Below, in pieces: positions 1 to 8,024 of a stretch of 64,000 nucleotides of DNA. Under the pieces are notes generated by a model. That model was not told where the DNA came from. It worked only from the letters and a program-made list of their open reading frames with translations, and searched no databases. The stretch comes from an uncultured Spirochaetaceae bacterium (GTDB taxonomy: Bacteria > Spirochaetota > Spirochaetia > Treponematales > Treponemataceae). The first letter of the stretch is position 1. Each line of letters starts with the position of its first letter. Where the stretch lies: NCBI GenBank assembly GCA_902799665.1, contig CADCBK010000008.1, positions 1-64,000 of the forward strand, read 5' to 3'. The translations under genes were made by a program, and so were the position numbers.

Positions 1-641
1 TCGAACACCAAAGAGTTCACAAGCTTTTGGGCCAAGAGCATCTCGGCGATTTTCTTCTTGCCCTTCTCCTCAACATCTTTTGTAATTTCGGCTTCGGTGA
101 TTGAAACGATCAAGGCGGCCGCGCTCTTTATGTCCAATTTGCCGGAATTAACGACCAAGTGGTAATGGGCCGGATCTTCGGCGTCGGCGTTGAAAAAGCT
201 TTTGTGGAAGCCGCGGCGGTTGTTGTCGCTTTCGTCGATGCGCTGCTGGGCTTGCTTTTCCGTAAAGTTAAATTCTTCTTCCAAGCGCTCCAAGCGGATT
301 TGGTGGTCGGCAACGAAGCGGAAGCTCAGCATGTTGGGAAGGTCGCTCAAAACGTAGGAAGCGCCGCGGCCGATAAGAACGCAGTTTCCTTCGGAAGCGG
401 CTTCCAAAATAGCGGTCTGCAAGTAGTCCAAGTATTCGTCGCGGTCCTTGGCAAGCGAGGCGAAAAAGCCGGGCTTTACCTCGTCGTACTTGTGGAGCTT
501 TTCCTTGGGAAATCCAAGTTCCACAATGCGGGCCTCGATGTCCTTGCGGGTGATGAATTTATAGTTCAAGAGCTTTGCGACTTCGGCGCTAATTTCGTCT
601 CCCTTAGCCGCCACTTGTCTAGCCATGCAAATTACTGCCAT
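1..641 (-). CDS. Cytidylate kinase-like family protein (partial, 3' end outside window)
   Basis: The minus strand reads MAVICMARQVAAKGDEIS and continues open to the window edge for about 213 residues. The mid-protein segment CVLIGRGASYVL and the repeated R/E-rich lid (RLERLEEEF) match the cytidylate-kinase-like P-loop family (PF13189), which in this family lacks a textbook Walker A. Function is likely nucleoside monophosphate phosphorylation, but the family is poorly characterised. The start at 641 is set by a strong AGGGAGG ribosome binding site a few bases upstream. The gene is divergent from the Nudix gene at 709. Confidence 0.72.
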   Translation of the reverse strand, partial: MAVICMARQVAAKGDEISAEVAKLLNYKFITRKDIEARIVELGFPKEKLHKYDEVKPGFFASLAKDRDEYLDYLQTAILEAASEGNCVLIGRGASYVLSDLPNMLSFRFVADHQIRLERLEEEFNFTEKQAQQRIDESDNNRRGFHKSFFNADAEDPAHYHLVVNSGKLDIKSAAALIVSITEAEITKDVEEKGKKKIAEMLLAQKLVNSLVF

Positions 642-708
642 TCGTTCCTCCCTTAATGACAAAACGAAAAATTCAGTTTATACTATATTATAAAGCAGGA
701 ACGAAAAT

Positions 709-1278
709 ATGTCAAAGGAAAAAAGCGGCATGGCCGGCGACGCGGGCTTGGTTTGGAAAATCGGAAACAAAGAAAAAATTTTGGAAACGCCTGTGTTCAC
801 AGTGAACAAAAGCGTCAACACCGCTCCTGACGGAAGAAGCGGCGCCTACATCACGATTGACGCTCCCGACTGGGCGGCGGTAATTCCAGAAGTTGACGGC
901 TATTTTTTAATGGTAAAGCAATGGCGGCACGGAAGCCAGTCGCTTAGCCTTGAATTTCCGGGCGGCGTTGTCGACCCGGGCGAGTCTCCCCAAGAAGGCG
1001 CCGCCCGCGAATTGCTGGAAGAAACCGGCTGTCGCGCGCAAAGTCTGGTCCACCTTGGAAGCGTAAGCCCCAACCCCGCCCTTTTTACAAACCAATTCCA
1101 TGTCTTTTTGGCGCACGGCCTAGAAGCGGCCGGAGCGCAAAAATTGGACGCCGACGAATTCCTAAACTGCGTCCGCGTTCCCAAAGAGGAAGTCTTTGCC
1201 AAAATGGGCGGAAGCGAATGCCCCCACGCGCTTATGGTCGCGGCGCTGGAATTGTATAGGGAGCGGATGGGGGAATGA
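709..1278 (+). CDS. Nudix hydrolase, ADP-ribose pyrophosphatase-like
   Basis: A 189-residue protein with a complete Nudix box at about residues 84-107 (GGVVDPGES, then AARELLEETG), fitting GX5EX7REUXEEXGU. The preceding KQWRHGSQSLSLEFPGG stretch is typical of ADP-ribose pyrophosphatases, which hydrolyse ADP-ribose or related nucleoside diphosphate compounds in the cytoplasm. An AGGA ribosome binding site precedes ATG 709. It stands alone, divergent from the kinase-like gene. Substrate is inferred from the family only. Confidence 0.88.
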   Translation: MSKEKSGMAGDAGLVWKIGNKEKILETPVFTVNKSVNTAPDGRSGAYITIDAPDWAAVIPEVDGYFLMVKQWRHGSQSLSLEFPGGVVDPGESPQEGAARELLEETGCRAQSLVHLGSVSPNPALFTNQFHVFLAHGLEAAGAQKLDADEFLNCVRVPKEEVFAKMGGSECPHALMVAALELYRERMGE

Positions 1279-1284
1279 AAGGCG

Positions 1285-2475
1285 CTACAATTCTTCCATC
1301 AAAAGAAAATCCTTTAGCTTTAAGTGAACGACCGTACTCGTGCTAAAGTCGTTTTCGTCGTTGGTTATAAGAATTTTTTTTCGCGCGTTGTCCACAAGAT
1401 TGAACGGAGCGAATTCACGCTCGTAGGCTGGCTCTTCCGCAACGCTGTAAGCGACTTGAATCAAAAATTCCTTTCCGTCCTTGGCGGCCAAAAAGTCGAT
1501 TTCCTTGTCGCCGACATTATAAACGCTTAACTCGTAGCCCATAAAAACCAACTCGTTATAAACAACATTTTCCAGATTATGGGTCAAGTCAAACCTGCCG
1601 TTTGTTTGGCGAATTGAGTTGAAGGCAACGTCCTCGTTGTAAAGCTTTGCGTAAAAATCCAGCTTCTTTTTTGCCTTTGTGGAATACTGCGGAATCTTTC
1701 GGATTACATAGGCTTCTTCAAGGTATCCCAAATACTTCATAACAGTATTAATGGAACATTCAGTCTTTTGCGACTTTAAGTAATTGTGAATGGAATTGGA
1801 ACTGAAGATGCGCGCGTTGGAAACAAGAACAAAATCCACTAACTTTCTGAATATCTCATCCTTTCGAATTTTGTAACGGTTGATTATATCGTTGAGAACG
1901 ATTGTTTGGTCCAAGTCGTCCAAATAGCGCAAGAGTGAATCCGTGTCGGAAAATTCAAAGCGCTTGGGAAAGCCGCCGTAAACAAGATAGTCGTTTACAG
2001 AAATCTTTCGCTTAAGCTCCTTGGAGTATTCTAAAATTTCTTTGTAAACAAAGGGCCTTATCGTAAAGGACACATAGCGGCCGCTAAGCTCTTTTGTAAA
2101 TTCTTTTGACAGCAGTTTTGAGTTGGAACCGGTGATAAAAAGAGAAAGGTTTTCAAGTCTTAGCGACTTGCATGCAAGGTTCCAGTTTTTGACAGTCTGA
2201 ATTTCGTCCAAAAAGACATACCATTTGCTTTTAGGCTTTTTCTTTATCTGGCTTTCTATATAATCAACCAAGTCATTGTCGTTTGTGATTTTAGAATAAA
2301 CGTCACGCTTTTCAAAATTAAGGTGAATGACAGGCTTTTTTTTTGCCAAAATTTCGTCCTTAATTTGTTCAAGGACTACGGACTTTCCGCAACGGCGAAT
2401 TCCCGTGATGACTTTGATGAGGTCGCTATCGTAAAACGGACGAATCTGTTTTATGTATTTTTCCCGAATCAGCAT
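1285..2475 (-). CDS. AAA-type ATPase of the AAA_14/DUF4143 family
   Basis: A Walker A motif (ITGIRRCGKS) near residue 25 and a Walker B/sensor stretch (WYVFLDEIQTVKNW) define the AAA_14 ATPase. The C-terminal half is DUF4143-like, with a restriction-nuclease-like segment (KEIDFLAAKDGKEFLIQV). Such proteins are common in accessory regions and their role is unknown. An upstream in-frame extension to 2586 exists, but a TTGACT-17-TATAGT promoter lies within it and ends six bases before ATG 2475, so I take 2475 as start of a leaderless mRNA. Total length 397 residues. Confidence 0.85.
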   Translation of the reverse strand: MLIREKYIKQIRPFYDSDLIKVITGIRRCGKSVVLEQIKDEILAKKKPVIHLNFEKRDVYSKITNDNDLVDYIESQIKKKPKSKWYVFLDEIQTVKNWNLACKSLRLENLSLFITGSNSKLLSKEFTKELSGRYVSFTIRPFVYKEILEYSKELKRKISVNDYLVYGGFPKRFEFSDTDSLLRYLDDLDQTIVLNDIINRYKIRKDEIFRKLVDFVLVSNARIFSSNSIHNYLKSQKTECSINTVMKYLGYLEEAYVIRKIPQYSTKAKKKLDFYAKLYNEDVAFNSIRQTNGRFDLTHNLENVVYNELVFMGYELSVYNVGDKEIDFLAAKDGKEFLIQVAYSVAEEPAYEREFAPFNLVDNARKKILITNDENDFSTSTVVHLKLKDFLLMEEL

Positions 2476-2480
2476 AGAAT

Positions 2481-2563
2481 CACTATACTGAAAACTTTTT
2501 AAAAAGTCAAGAAAGTTTTCAGTATAGTGAAAACTTTTGCAAAATTGGAAAAAGTTTTCAGTA
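2481..2563 (-). promoter_or_regulatory. Promoter with palindromic operators of the AAA_14 ATPase gene
   Basis: On the minus strand, -35 TTGACT (2505-2510), a 17-bp spacer and -10 TATAGT (2482-2487) end six bases before ATG 2475. The motif GTTTTCA...TGAAAAC forms a near-perfect 20-bp palindrome at 2515-2534. A half copy at 2481-2495 overlaps the -10 box and another half copy sits at 2554-2563. The arrangement suggests a repressor that binds over and next to the promoter; the regulator is unknown. Confidence 0.6.
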
Positions 2564-2587
2564 GGGAGAATCGCGAAAAACCCCACG

Positions 2588-3733
2588 CTATTTATTTATC
2601 TGCTCGCTGATTTCGTTGGCGACATTGTCCATATCGGGATAAACAAAGTCTTCTGTTATGTAAAGTTTTTTCAACTCGTTTAAAATATTTTGCTTTTTGT
2701 CTGGCGGAATCAAGACAACTTGCTGGATGTCGTCTTTTTTATAAAAGAGGCGCTTTAAGTCAAAAGGGTCGGTCTCAAAAATCGAAATCTCATTGTCTTC
2801 TGAATAAGGCGTAATCTTTTTAAATCTCAAGTCGCCAGTTGAGCCTTTCTTTCCCCAGCCGTGTTCGTTTAATTGACGATAGGTTACGTAACCTTTGTCA
2901 AGAATCTCTTTTGTCAATTTCTTGCTTTCGTCTTCGCGTCCTTCTATGTATGCCATATTCGCGTTTGCCATTATAAAGGCGCCGCGTTGATTTCTTATTC
3001 TAGGGTTGTTTTGCGGAACCCGGACAATATAAGAGCGGCGGACTATAGTTCTGACATCAATGTAATTCTCGTCATGCCCTACATCCACATCCTTTTTCCA
3101 ACGGGCGCCCAAATGCCAAAGCGAAAAATCATCTTCCATGAATGCGGTATTTGCTATTATGCTTATGTTTGAGCTGTCAATTGACTTTAACTGTTCCGGC
3201 TTTTCTTGTTCATAATCGTCAGGGTCTCTGAATAAAATGATTTCGCCCCAATCTTCTTCTTCGGGAGTCGTGATTTTTGCCCTGAATTTTTTCATATGCG
3301 AACAGGCAAAATACAACGCCATGAGAGGGCTTTCCGAAACGTCAAGGCAGCGTGTTGGCAACTGGTAATGCTGCATCAGCATAAGTTGTTCCATTGAATA
3401 ATGGCATTTTTTCAACTCATCGTAAAACCTGCGGCTAAAGGCCTCTATCATCAAATGCTCGTTTTTAGGATTTACACGGAGGCAATTTGGAGTCAAAAGA
3501 TAATCCGCGTTTGTCTGTCCTCGATAAAACACTGGATTTTTGAATGTAGTCTCAAGGCCATTTACAAAGTCAATATACTCCTTTAAGTCTTTTATTATCG
3601 TTGGCTTGACTTTTAGCGGAGAATCGCCAGGCACGCTCTTTATTTCCTGAATTTTAGACTCAGAAGTTGTTCTTTTGTATGAGCCGTAGCCCTTTATGGT
3701 TACAGCGCGGTCAAAACTATTCTTGTTAAACAT
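2588..3733 (-). CDS. FRG-domain-containing protein
   Basis: A 381-residue soluble protein. The FRG domain is seen from about residue 45: FYRGQTNADYLLTPNCLR, then MLMQHYQLPTRCLDVSESP and ALYFAC, the defining F/Y-R-G and LPTRLLD-type motifs. FRG proteins are widespread in accessory regions and phages, and their activity is not established. The ATG at 3733 overlaps the stop of the upstream LRR gene by 8 bp (ATGTTTAA), so the two are almost certainly translationally coupled. No membrane segments are seen. Confidence 0.85.
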   Translation of the reverse strand: MFNKNSFDRAVTIKGYGSYKRTTSESKIQEIKSVPGDSPLKVKPTIIKDLKEYIDFVNGLETTFKNPVFYRGQTNADYLLTPNCLRVNPKNEHLMIEAFSRRFYDELKKCHYSMEQLMLMQHYQLPTRCLDVSESPLMALYFACSHMKKFRAKITTPEEEDWGEIILFRDPDDYEQEKPEQLKSIDSSNISIIANTAFMEDDFSLWHLGARWKKDVDVGHDENYIDVRTIVRRSYIVRVPQNNPRIRNQRGAFIMANANMAYIEGREDESKKLTKEILDKGYVTYRQLNEHGWGKKGSTGDLRFKKITPYSEDNEISIFETDPFDLKRLFYKKDDIQQVVLIPPDKKQNILNELKKLYITEDFVYPDMDNVANEISEQINK

Positions 3734-4280
3734 TTACGTATCTATAGCCGTTCTCGCGGGCGAATTGTTCTACCTCAGACTTTTCGTAACAAACAAAAGT
3801 CAGCAAATCTTTAGGGCAGTCCTTAAAAGGATTCTCAGTAAATTTAATGTTTTTAGCAAGCGCCACAACCGTCCGCAAAGAAGAGCATTCTTCAAAAGCA
3901 TTTTTTTCGATTGTCAATAAACCTTTGCATTTAGGGAAAATCACTGTATGCAATTTTTCGCAACCAGAAAAGGCCGAAGTTTCTATATAGAACATTGAAT
4001 TTGAATAAAGCTCAACACCTTTTATATTCCCAGTCGCTTTATCTTTGTCTGCTTCTCCGCAGCAAAAAACTTTTAAATCCTCGCAATCTTTTAAGGCATT
4101 CTTTTTTACCGTTGTCAGAGAATCATCAAAGAAAAAGTGATCAACGCCCTCTGACGAACAAAAAGCACAACCCGATATCTCTGCCATTCCCTTAAAATGA
4201 CAATTATCGTCGCCTTCGCCAATAGCGCAAACAAAATGCTCCAAGACATTTCCTGAGTTTTCCACATAAATTGCTTTCAT
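3726..4280 (-). CDS. Leucine-rich-repeat (BspA/LRR_5 type) protein
   Basis: A 184-residue protein with several degenerate LRR_5 repeats, visible as I..NAF..C.SL.TV (KNAFEECSSLRTV) and TSAFSGCEKLHTVIFP. LRR_5 proteins usually mediate protein binding and are often surface exposed in treponemes, but no signal peptide is visible here, so a cytoplasmic role is more likely. The start at 4280 follows the ribosome binding site AAGGAG. It overlaps the FRG gene by 8 bp and follows the lipoprotein gene by 20 bp, suggesting one transcription unit. Confidence 0.7.
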   Translation of the reverse strand: MKAIYVENSGNVLEHFVCAIGEGDDNCHFKGMAEISGCAFCSSEGVDHFFFDDSLTTVKKNALKDCEDLKVFCCGEADKDKATGNIKGVELYSNSMFYIETSAFSGCEKLHTVIFPKCKGLLTIEKNAFEECSSLRTVVALAKNIKFTENPFKDCPKDLLTFVCYEKSEVEQFARENGYRYVNV

Positions 4281-4300
4281 ATTTCATTCTCCTTAAAAAT

Positions 4301-6343
4301 TTATTCCTGATAATCAACGAAAGTCCAACCATACGGTACGCCGATAAAACTATATGACCAGTTCACTCTTTTTGCCCTTGTAAATGTGCCAGTATCTGCT
4401 GCGCCAGAAAGAAAATCAGATGTAGCGTTATTGCTATTCATACCGGTGATTGCAAGGCATGTTAAACTCGTAAGGTTTTTACAGTCATGGAACATACTCG
4501 AGTAACAGGATCTAACCAGTTCTCTAGCGCGCAGAATCGGAGCGTTCGTAAGGTTCGTGCACTTATAGAACATATAACAGTAGCAATATTCCGCCAACGT
4601 AGTCGCGGGGAGTTCCGGAGCGTTTATAAGGCTCGTGCACTCAGAGAACATATGATAGTAGCAATATTCCGCCAATGTAGTCGCGGGGAGTGCCGCCGGA
4701 GCGTTCGTAAGGCTCGTGCACTCAGAGAACATACGAAAGTAGCAAGATTTCGCCAACGTAGTAGCGGGGAGCGCCGGAGCGCTCGTAAGGCTCGCACAAT
4801 TATAGAACATTTCAGAGTAGCAGCCTACAGCCAATGTAGTCGCAGGGAGCGCCGGAGCGTTCGTAAGGCTCGTGCACTCAGAGAACATTCCAGCGTAGCA
4901 TGTGCCAACCAATTCGGTAGCGGGTAAAATCAATTCTTCTCTTGACTTGTTTTTTATATGACTATTTCCGTAAAATAGCCTACAGAATGTCGCGTTTTCT
5001 GACAGCGTTTTTGCATTCTCATAATTCGCGCTGTCTATAAGGCTCATTACATTTCCGTAAACATAACAATACTTGTCACAAGCGATGTTGCTGAATACGG
5101 AAGATGACTCACCATAAGTCGCGTTGTCGCCGTAAAAAGAAACTCTGTCGCCGACTTTTTTAAGCGTTATATCTACAGCCGTTTTACTTCCGATTGTTTG
5201 CGGCTCGCCGCCGTTCACCCTGTATGTTACCGGCCCATTCGCTTTATTGTCAAAAGTAACTTTAGCGCCAGCCTCACTCGCTTCAAGCGTAAGCGAAGCC
5301 TGTCTAAATGTCGCCGTGACAGTCACGGGGTTTGCGGGCATCGTAAATTTTCCGTCCACCACTTCCACCGCGCTTCCCCCCGCGGTCACAGCGTAAGACC
5401 TCAATTCATAGCCTGGATTTGGACTAGCGGCAAGCGTGACAAGAGTTCCCGCCGCAATATGTTCCGTCGCGTCAGAGGAAACGCTTCCATGCTCGATGCC
5501 GCTTGCGATTTTAACGGCGTAGTATTTTGTCTCGCTCCACTTTGCGTAAACCGTCGTGGGGCCAGTTATAGCCGTAGCGCCAAAGTCAAACAAGGTGTTG
5601 CAGCCAGCGTCCGCGTACCAGTTGTCAAATGTGTATTTTGTGGTCACGTCGCCGCTGACATAGTCGTCTTTTGCGGGGTCGCTGGCGGGCCGCATGGCTT
5701 TGGAGCCGACCTCAATGTTCTGCGTGTAGGCGTCGCTGGAGCCGTATTTTCCGCCGTTCAAGTCAAACGTCACGATGTAAACAGGCAAATTGCTCCACTT
5801 TGCGTATAGGTTCGTGTCCCCTACAATGGGCGTCGCAAAGTCAAAGGGCGTTTGGCAGTTTTCGTCAGAACACCAGCCGGCAAAGTTGAAATGGTCTTTC
5901 GTTGGGTCGGCGGGCTTTACGGCTGTTTGGCCGCTTTCGACGCTTTGGGTTTGAGCCTCGCTTCCGTTGTTATACTCTAAGGTCACTGTGTATATTACGA
6001 TCTCCCACTTTGCGTAAAGGATTGTGTCATTCGTGATGGGAGTCGCAAAGTCAAAGGCCGTCTGGCAGGTTTGGTCGGAGCACCATGCCAAAAATTTAAA
6101 ATGCTCTTTTGTGGGGGCGGCGGGCTTTGTGGCTGTTTGGCCGCTTGTAACAGTCTGGCTTGTGACCTCCGTTCCGCCATTGGAATTAAAAATTACCGTA
6201 TAAGTCGTAGTTGTTGGCGCTGGAGCCGGTGCCGGCGCGGGAGCGGGAGCGGAGCCCCCGCCCGAAGCGTTTGAGCAGCCGGCAAAGGCCGCCGCAAGTC
6301 CAAAAGCCAAAAACAGCGCCGCAATTCTAAAGAAATTTTTCAT
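4301..6343 (-). CDS. Surface lipoprotein with InlB B-repeats and BspA-like repeats
   Basis: The 680-residue protein starts with a lipoprotein signal (MKNFFRIAALFLAFG, lipobox AAAFAGC), then a proline-alanine linker. Three InlB B-repeat (Flg_new) modules follow, each with GQTA.KPA.P.K and LYAKW, then a fourth Big/InlB-like segment. The C-terminal third is at least five near-identical 23-24-residue units of the form CYxxMFxxCTSLTNAPxLPATTLA, a BspA/DUF285 type. An extended reading frame reaches 6433, but the GGGGGAAAG ribosome binding site and the signal peptide fix ATG 6343. It is probably a surface adhesin or ligand-binding protein of the outer membrane. Confidence 0.85.
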   Translation of the reverse strand: MKNFFRIAALFLAFGLAAAFAGCSNASGGGSAPAPAPAPAPAPTTTTYTVIFNSNGGTEVTSQTVTSGQTATKPAAPTKEHFKFLAWCSDQTCQTAFDFATPITNDTILYAKWEIVIYTVTLEYNNGSEAQTQSVESGQTAVKPADPTKDHFNFAGWCSDENCQTPFDFATPIVGDTNLYAKWSNLPVYIVTFDLNGGKYGSSDAYTQNIEVGSKAMRPASDPAKDDYVSGDVTTKYTFDNWYADAGCNTLFDFGATAITGPTTVYAKWSETKYYAVKIASGIEHGSVSSDATEHIAAGTLVTLAASPNPGYELRSYAVTAGGSAVEVVDGKFTMPANPVTVTATFRQASLTLEASEAGAKVTFDNKANGPVTYRVNGGEPQTIGSKTAVDITLKKVGDRVSFYGDNATYGESSSVFSNIACDKYCYVYGNVMSLIDSANYENAKTLSENATFCRLFYGNSHIKNKSREELILPATELVGTCYAGMFSECTSLTNAPALPATTLAVGCYSEMFYNCASLTSAPALPATTLAKSCYFRMFSECTSLTNAPAALPATTLAEYCYYHMFSECTSLINAPELPATTLAEYCYCYMFYKCTNLTNAPILRARELVRSCYSSMFHDCKNLTSLTCLAITGMNSNNATSDFLSGAADTGTFTRAKRVNWSYSFIGVPYGWTFVDYQE
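4480..4920 (-). repeat. In-gene tandem repeats, about 69-72 bp
   Basis: At least five copies of a 69-72-bp unit lie within the 3' part of the lipoprotein gene. Each contains the plus-strand string aaggctcgtgcactcagaga or a near variant (starts near 4552, 4627, 4702, 4781 and 4863). They code for the CTSLTNAP repeats. The high nucleotide identity between copies predicts copy-number change by slippage or recombination, giving surface-length variation. Confidence 0.8.
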
Positions 6344-6509
6344 ACTTTCCCCCAATTCAAACTTTGCCTTAAATGTCACTTTATTATGATAGTTTAGCGC
6401 TAAATGCCTATTAACGCAAGGAAAATTCGGCATTAAACAGCGCTTTTATAAACAAACCAATCTTTTAATGTTGTGTTTTATAAGGGAATCTGCCTATAAA
6501 ATTTAACGC

Positions 6510-6821
6510 ATGAATTCAAAAGAAATCTTTGGCCAAAACCTCAATCACTTTAGAAAATTGAACAAAATAACGCAGGAAGAGCTTTCGGAAAAGCTGGGGA
6601 TAACGCCAAACCATCTAAGCCGCATAGAAAACGGAAAATCCTTTGTAACTGCGGAACTCTTGGACGCTCTTTGCGTGATTTTTAAGGTAAGCCCGGCCAC
6701 TTTCTTTTACACAAAAAACGAATTCTCAGGCGACGACAGCCTTTTTACAAAAATCGACAACATAATCGACACAGAGCTTGTCAAATTAGGCAGCCAACTA
6801 AAAGAAAAAATCAGGCGGTGA
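6510..6821 (+). CDS. XRE-family helix-turn-helix regulator
   Basis: A 103-residue protein whose N-terminal 60 residues form a Cro/C1-type HTH (FRKLNKITQEELSEKLG, then PNHLSRIENGKS). The C-terminal 40 residues (FTKIDNIIDTELVKLGSQ) may oligomerise. It is divergent from the surface lipoprotein with 166 bp between starts, so it is a candidate regulator of that gene. There is no clear Shine-Dalgarno; a TATAAA-like box lies about 10 bp before the ATG. Confidence 0.82.
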   Translation: MNSKEIFGQNLNHFRKLNKITQEELSEKLGITPNHLSRIENGKSFVTAELLDALCVIFKVSPATFFYTKNEFSGDDSLFTKIDNIIDTELVKLGSQLKEKIRR

Positions 6822-6934
6822 TTAGCCTCAATCCGCATCCTCCCCTCAAAAAGTCAAAAAAAATCCAATTTTTTTTTACGATTTTTCCAAAAAAAGACTA
6901 AATTTTTCAAAAAAAAAGTCTACCTTATATATAA

Positions 6935-6966
6935 GGGAATTGCAAAAGCGATTCCCGCTTTTTTTT
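6935..6966 (+). terminator. Hairpin with T-run in the leader of the Rpn-type nuclease gene
   Basis: GGGAATTGC, loop aaaa, GCGATTCCC is followed by an eight-T run, the form of a Rho-independent terminator. It ends only 14 bp before ATG 6981, directly upstream of the AAGGAG ribosome binding site. It can end transcripts of the XRE gene or act as an attenuator for the nuclease gene. Confidence 0.6.
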
Positions 6967-6980
6967 ATAAGGAGCGTTTT

Positions 6981-7892
6981 ATGGAATTTCAAACTCTTCC
7001 TCAAAGGGAATACAAGGACAGGCTTTTCAAGGCCATCTTTGGCCGCGACTCGGAGGAAAGCAAACGCTGGCGGCTGGAGCTTTACAACGCCCTAAACGGC
7101 ACGGACTACGCCGACCCCAACGAGCTAAAGCTGACAACCATCGAAAACTTCATTTACATAACAATGAAAAACGATGTGTCATTCCTGCTGGATTCGCAGA
7201 TGAATCTCTACGAGCAGCAGTCGACATTCAACCCAAACATGCCCCTGCGCGGCTTTCTCTACTTTAGCCAGCTCTATTTGGCCTACCTCAACGACAAGGA
7301 CGTGGACATCTTTGGCAAAAGCCTGGTGAAAATTCCAACGCCGCGTTTCTTTGTCTTTTACAACGGCGACAATGAATTGCCGGACATAACTAAGTTCCGC
7401 CTGTCGGACGCGTTCATAAAACCCGACAAGGAAACGGAAAAGGAACGCGACTTTGAGTGGACGGCCACCGTGGTGAACATCAATAAAAATCGCAACAAAA
7501 CTCTTCACAAAAAGTGCATTTCGTTATATCATTATTCTAGTTTTGTGGCGCGTGTCAAGGACAACCTTGCGGAGGGAATGGACAAGCGTTCCGCCGTAGA
7601 GAATGCGGTTGACTTTGCGATTGTCAACAATTACCTGGACGGCTTTTTCAAGCGGCAGAGGGAGGACATAATCATGTTCAGCATGACAGAATTTGACCAA
7701 GAGGCCTACGACCGCCACCGCCGCCGCGAAGGCTACGAGGACGGCGTACAGGACAAAGCCGTCGAAGCCGCGATAAACTTGCTTAAAATGGGCGTAGGAA
7801 CTCCGGAACAAATTGCGCAGGCGCAAGGCCTAACCTTGGAGCAAGTGCTGGAATTGCAAAAACAGATTTCCGCCCAACCTGCTCAAGCGTAA
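6981..7892 (+). CDS. Rpn-family recombination-promoting nuclease / putative transposase
   Basis: The 303-residue protein has the PD-(D/E)XK nuclease-transposase signature of this family: DRLFKAIFG near the N-terminus, then LLDSQMNLYEQQST, where the E and Q residues belong to the nuclease core. The C-terminal tail with RREGYEDGVQDKAVEAAINLL is typical. Members are often multicopy in treponeme genomes. In Escherichia coli, Rpn proteins are DNA endonucleases that raise recombination. AAGGAG precedes ATG 6981. Confidence 0.82.
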   Translation: MEFQTLPQREYKDRLFKAIFGRDSEESKRWRLELYNALNGTDYADPNELKLTTIENFIYITMKNDVSFLLDSQMNLYEQQSTFNPNMPLRGFLYFSQLYLAYLNDKDVDIFGKSLVKIPTPRFFVFYNGDNELPDITKFRLSDAFIKPDKETEKERDFEWTATVVNINKNRNKTLHKKCISLYHYSSFVARVKDNLAEGMDKRSAVENAVDFAIVNNYLDGFFKRQREDIIMFSMTEFDQEAYDRHRRREGYEDGVQDKAVEAAINLLKMGVGTPEQIAQAQGLTLEQVLELQKQISAQPAQA

Positions 7893-7925
7893 AAAAAACA
7901 AACAAAAATAGCCACTACAATGACG

Positions 7926-7954
7926 GTGACAAAAGCGAAATGTCATGGTATATT
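7926..7954 (+). promoter_or_regulatory. Sigma70-type promoter of eda
   Basis: GTGACA (7926-7931), 17 bp and TATATT (7949-7954) lie about 70 bp upstream of the eda ATG. The leader carries a GGAGG ribosome binding site. No operator is visible. Confidence 0.5.
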
Positions 7955-8024
7955 ATGAAAGACGCGAACGGTTGCGATCTTTCCAACAGGCGAGACGGCT
8001 TAAAGCAAAAAGGAGGCTGCGTCC

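Noticed and set aside
159-656. A 165-codon plus-strand frame at the window start
   Set aside because: It is the antisense of the cytidylate-kinase-like gene, which has a strong ribosome binding site and family motifs on the minus strand.
6981-7892. Insertion sequence with terminal inverted repeats around the Rpn-type gene
   Set aside because: No terminal inverted repeats or target duplications are visible; the gene is called transposase-like only by family name.
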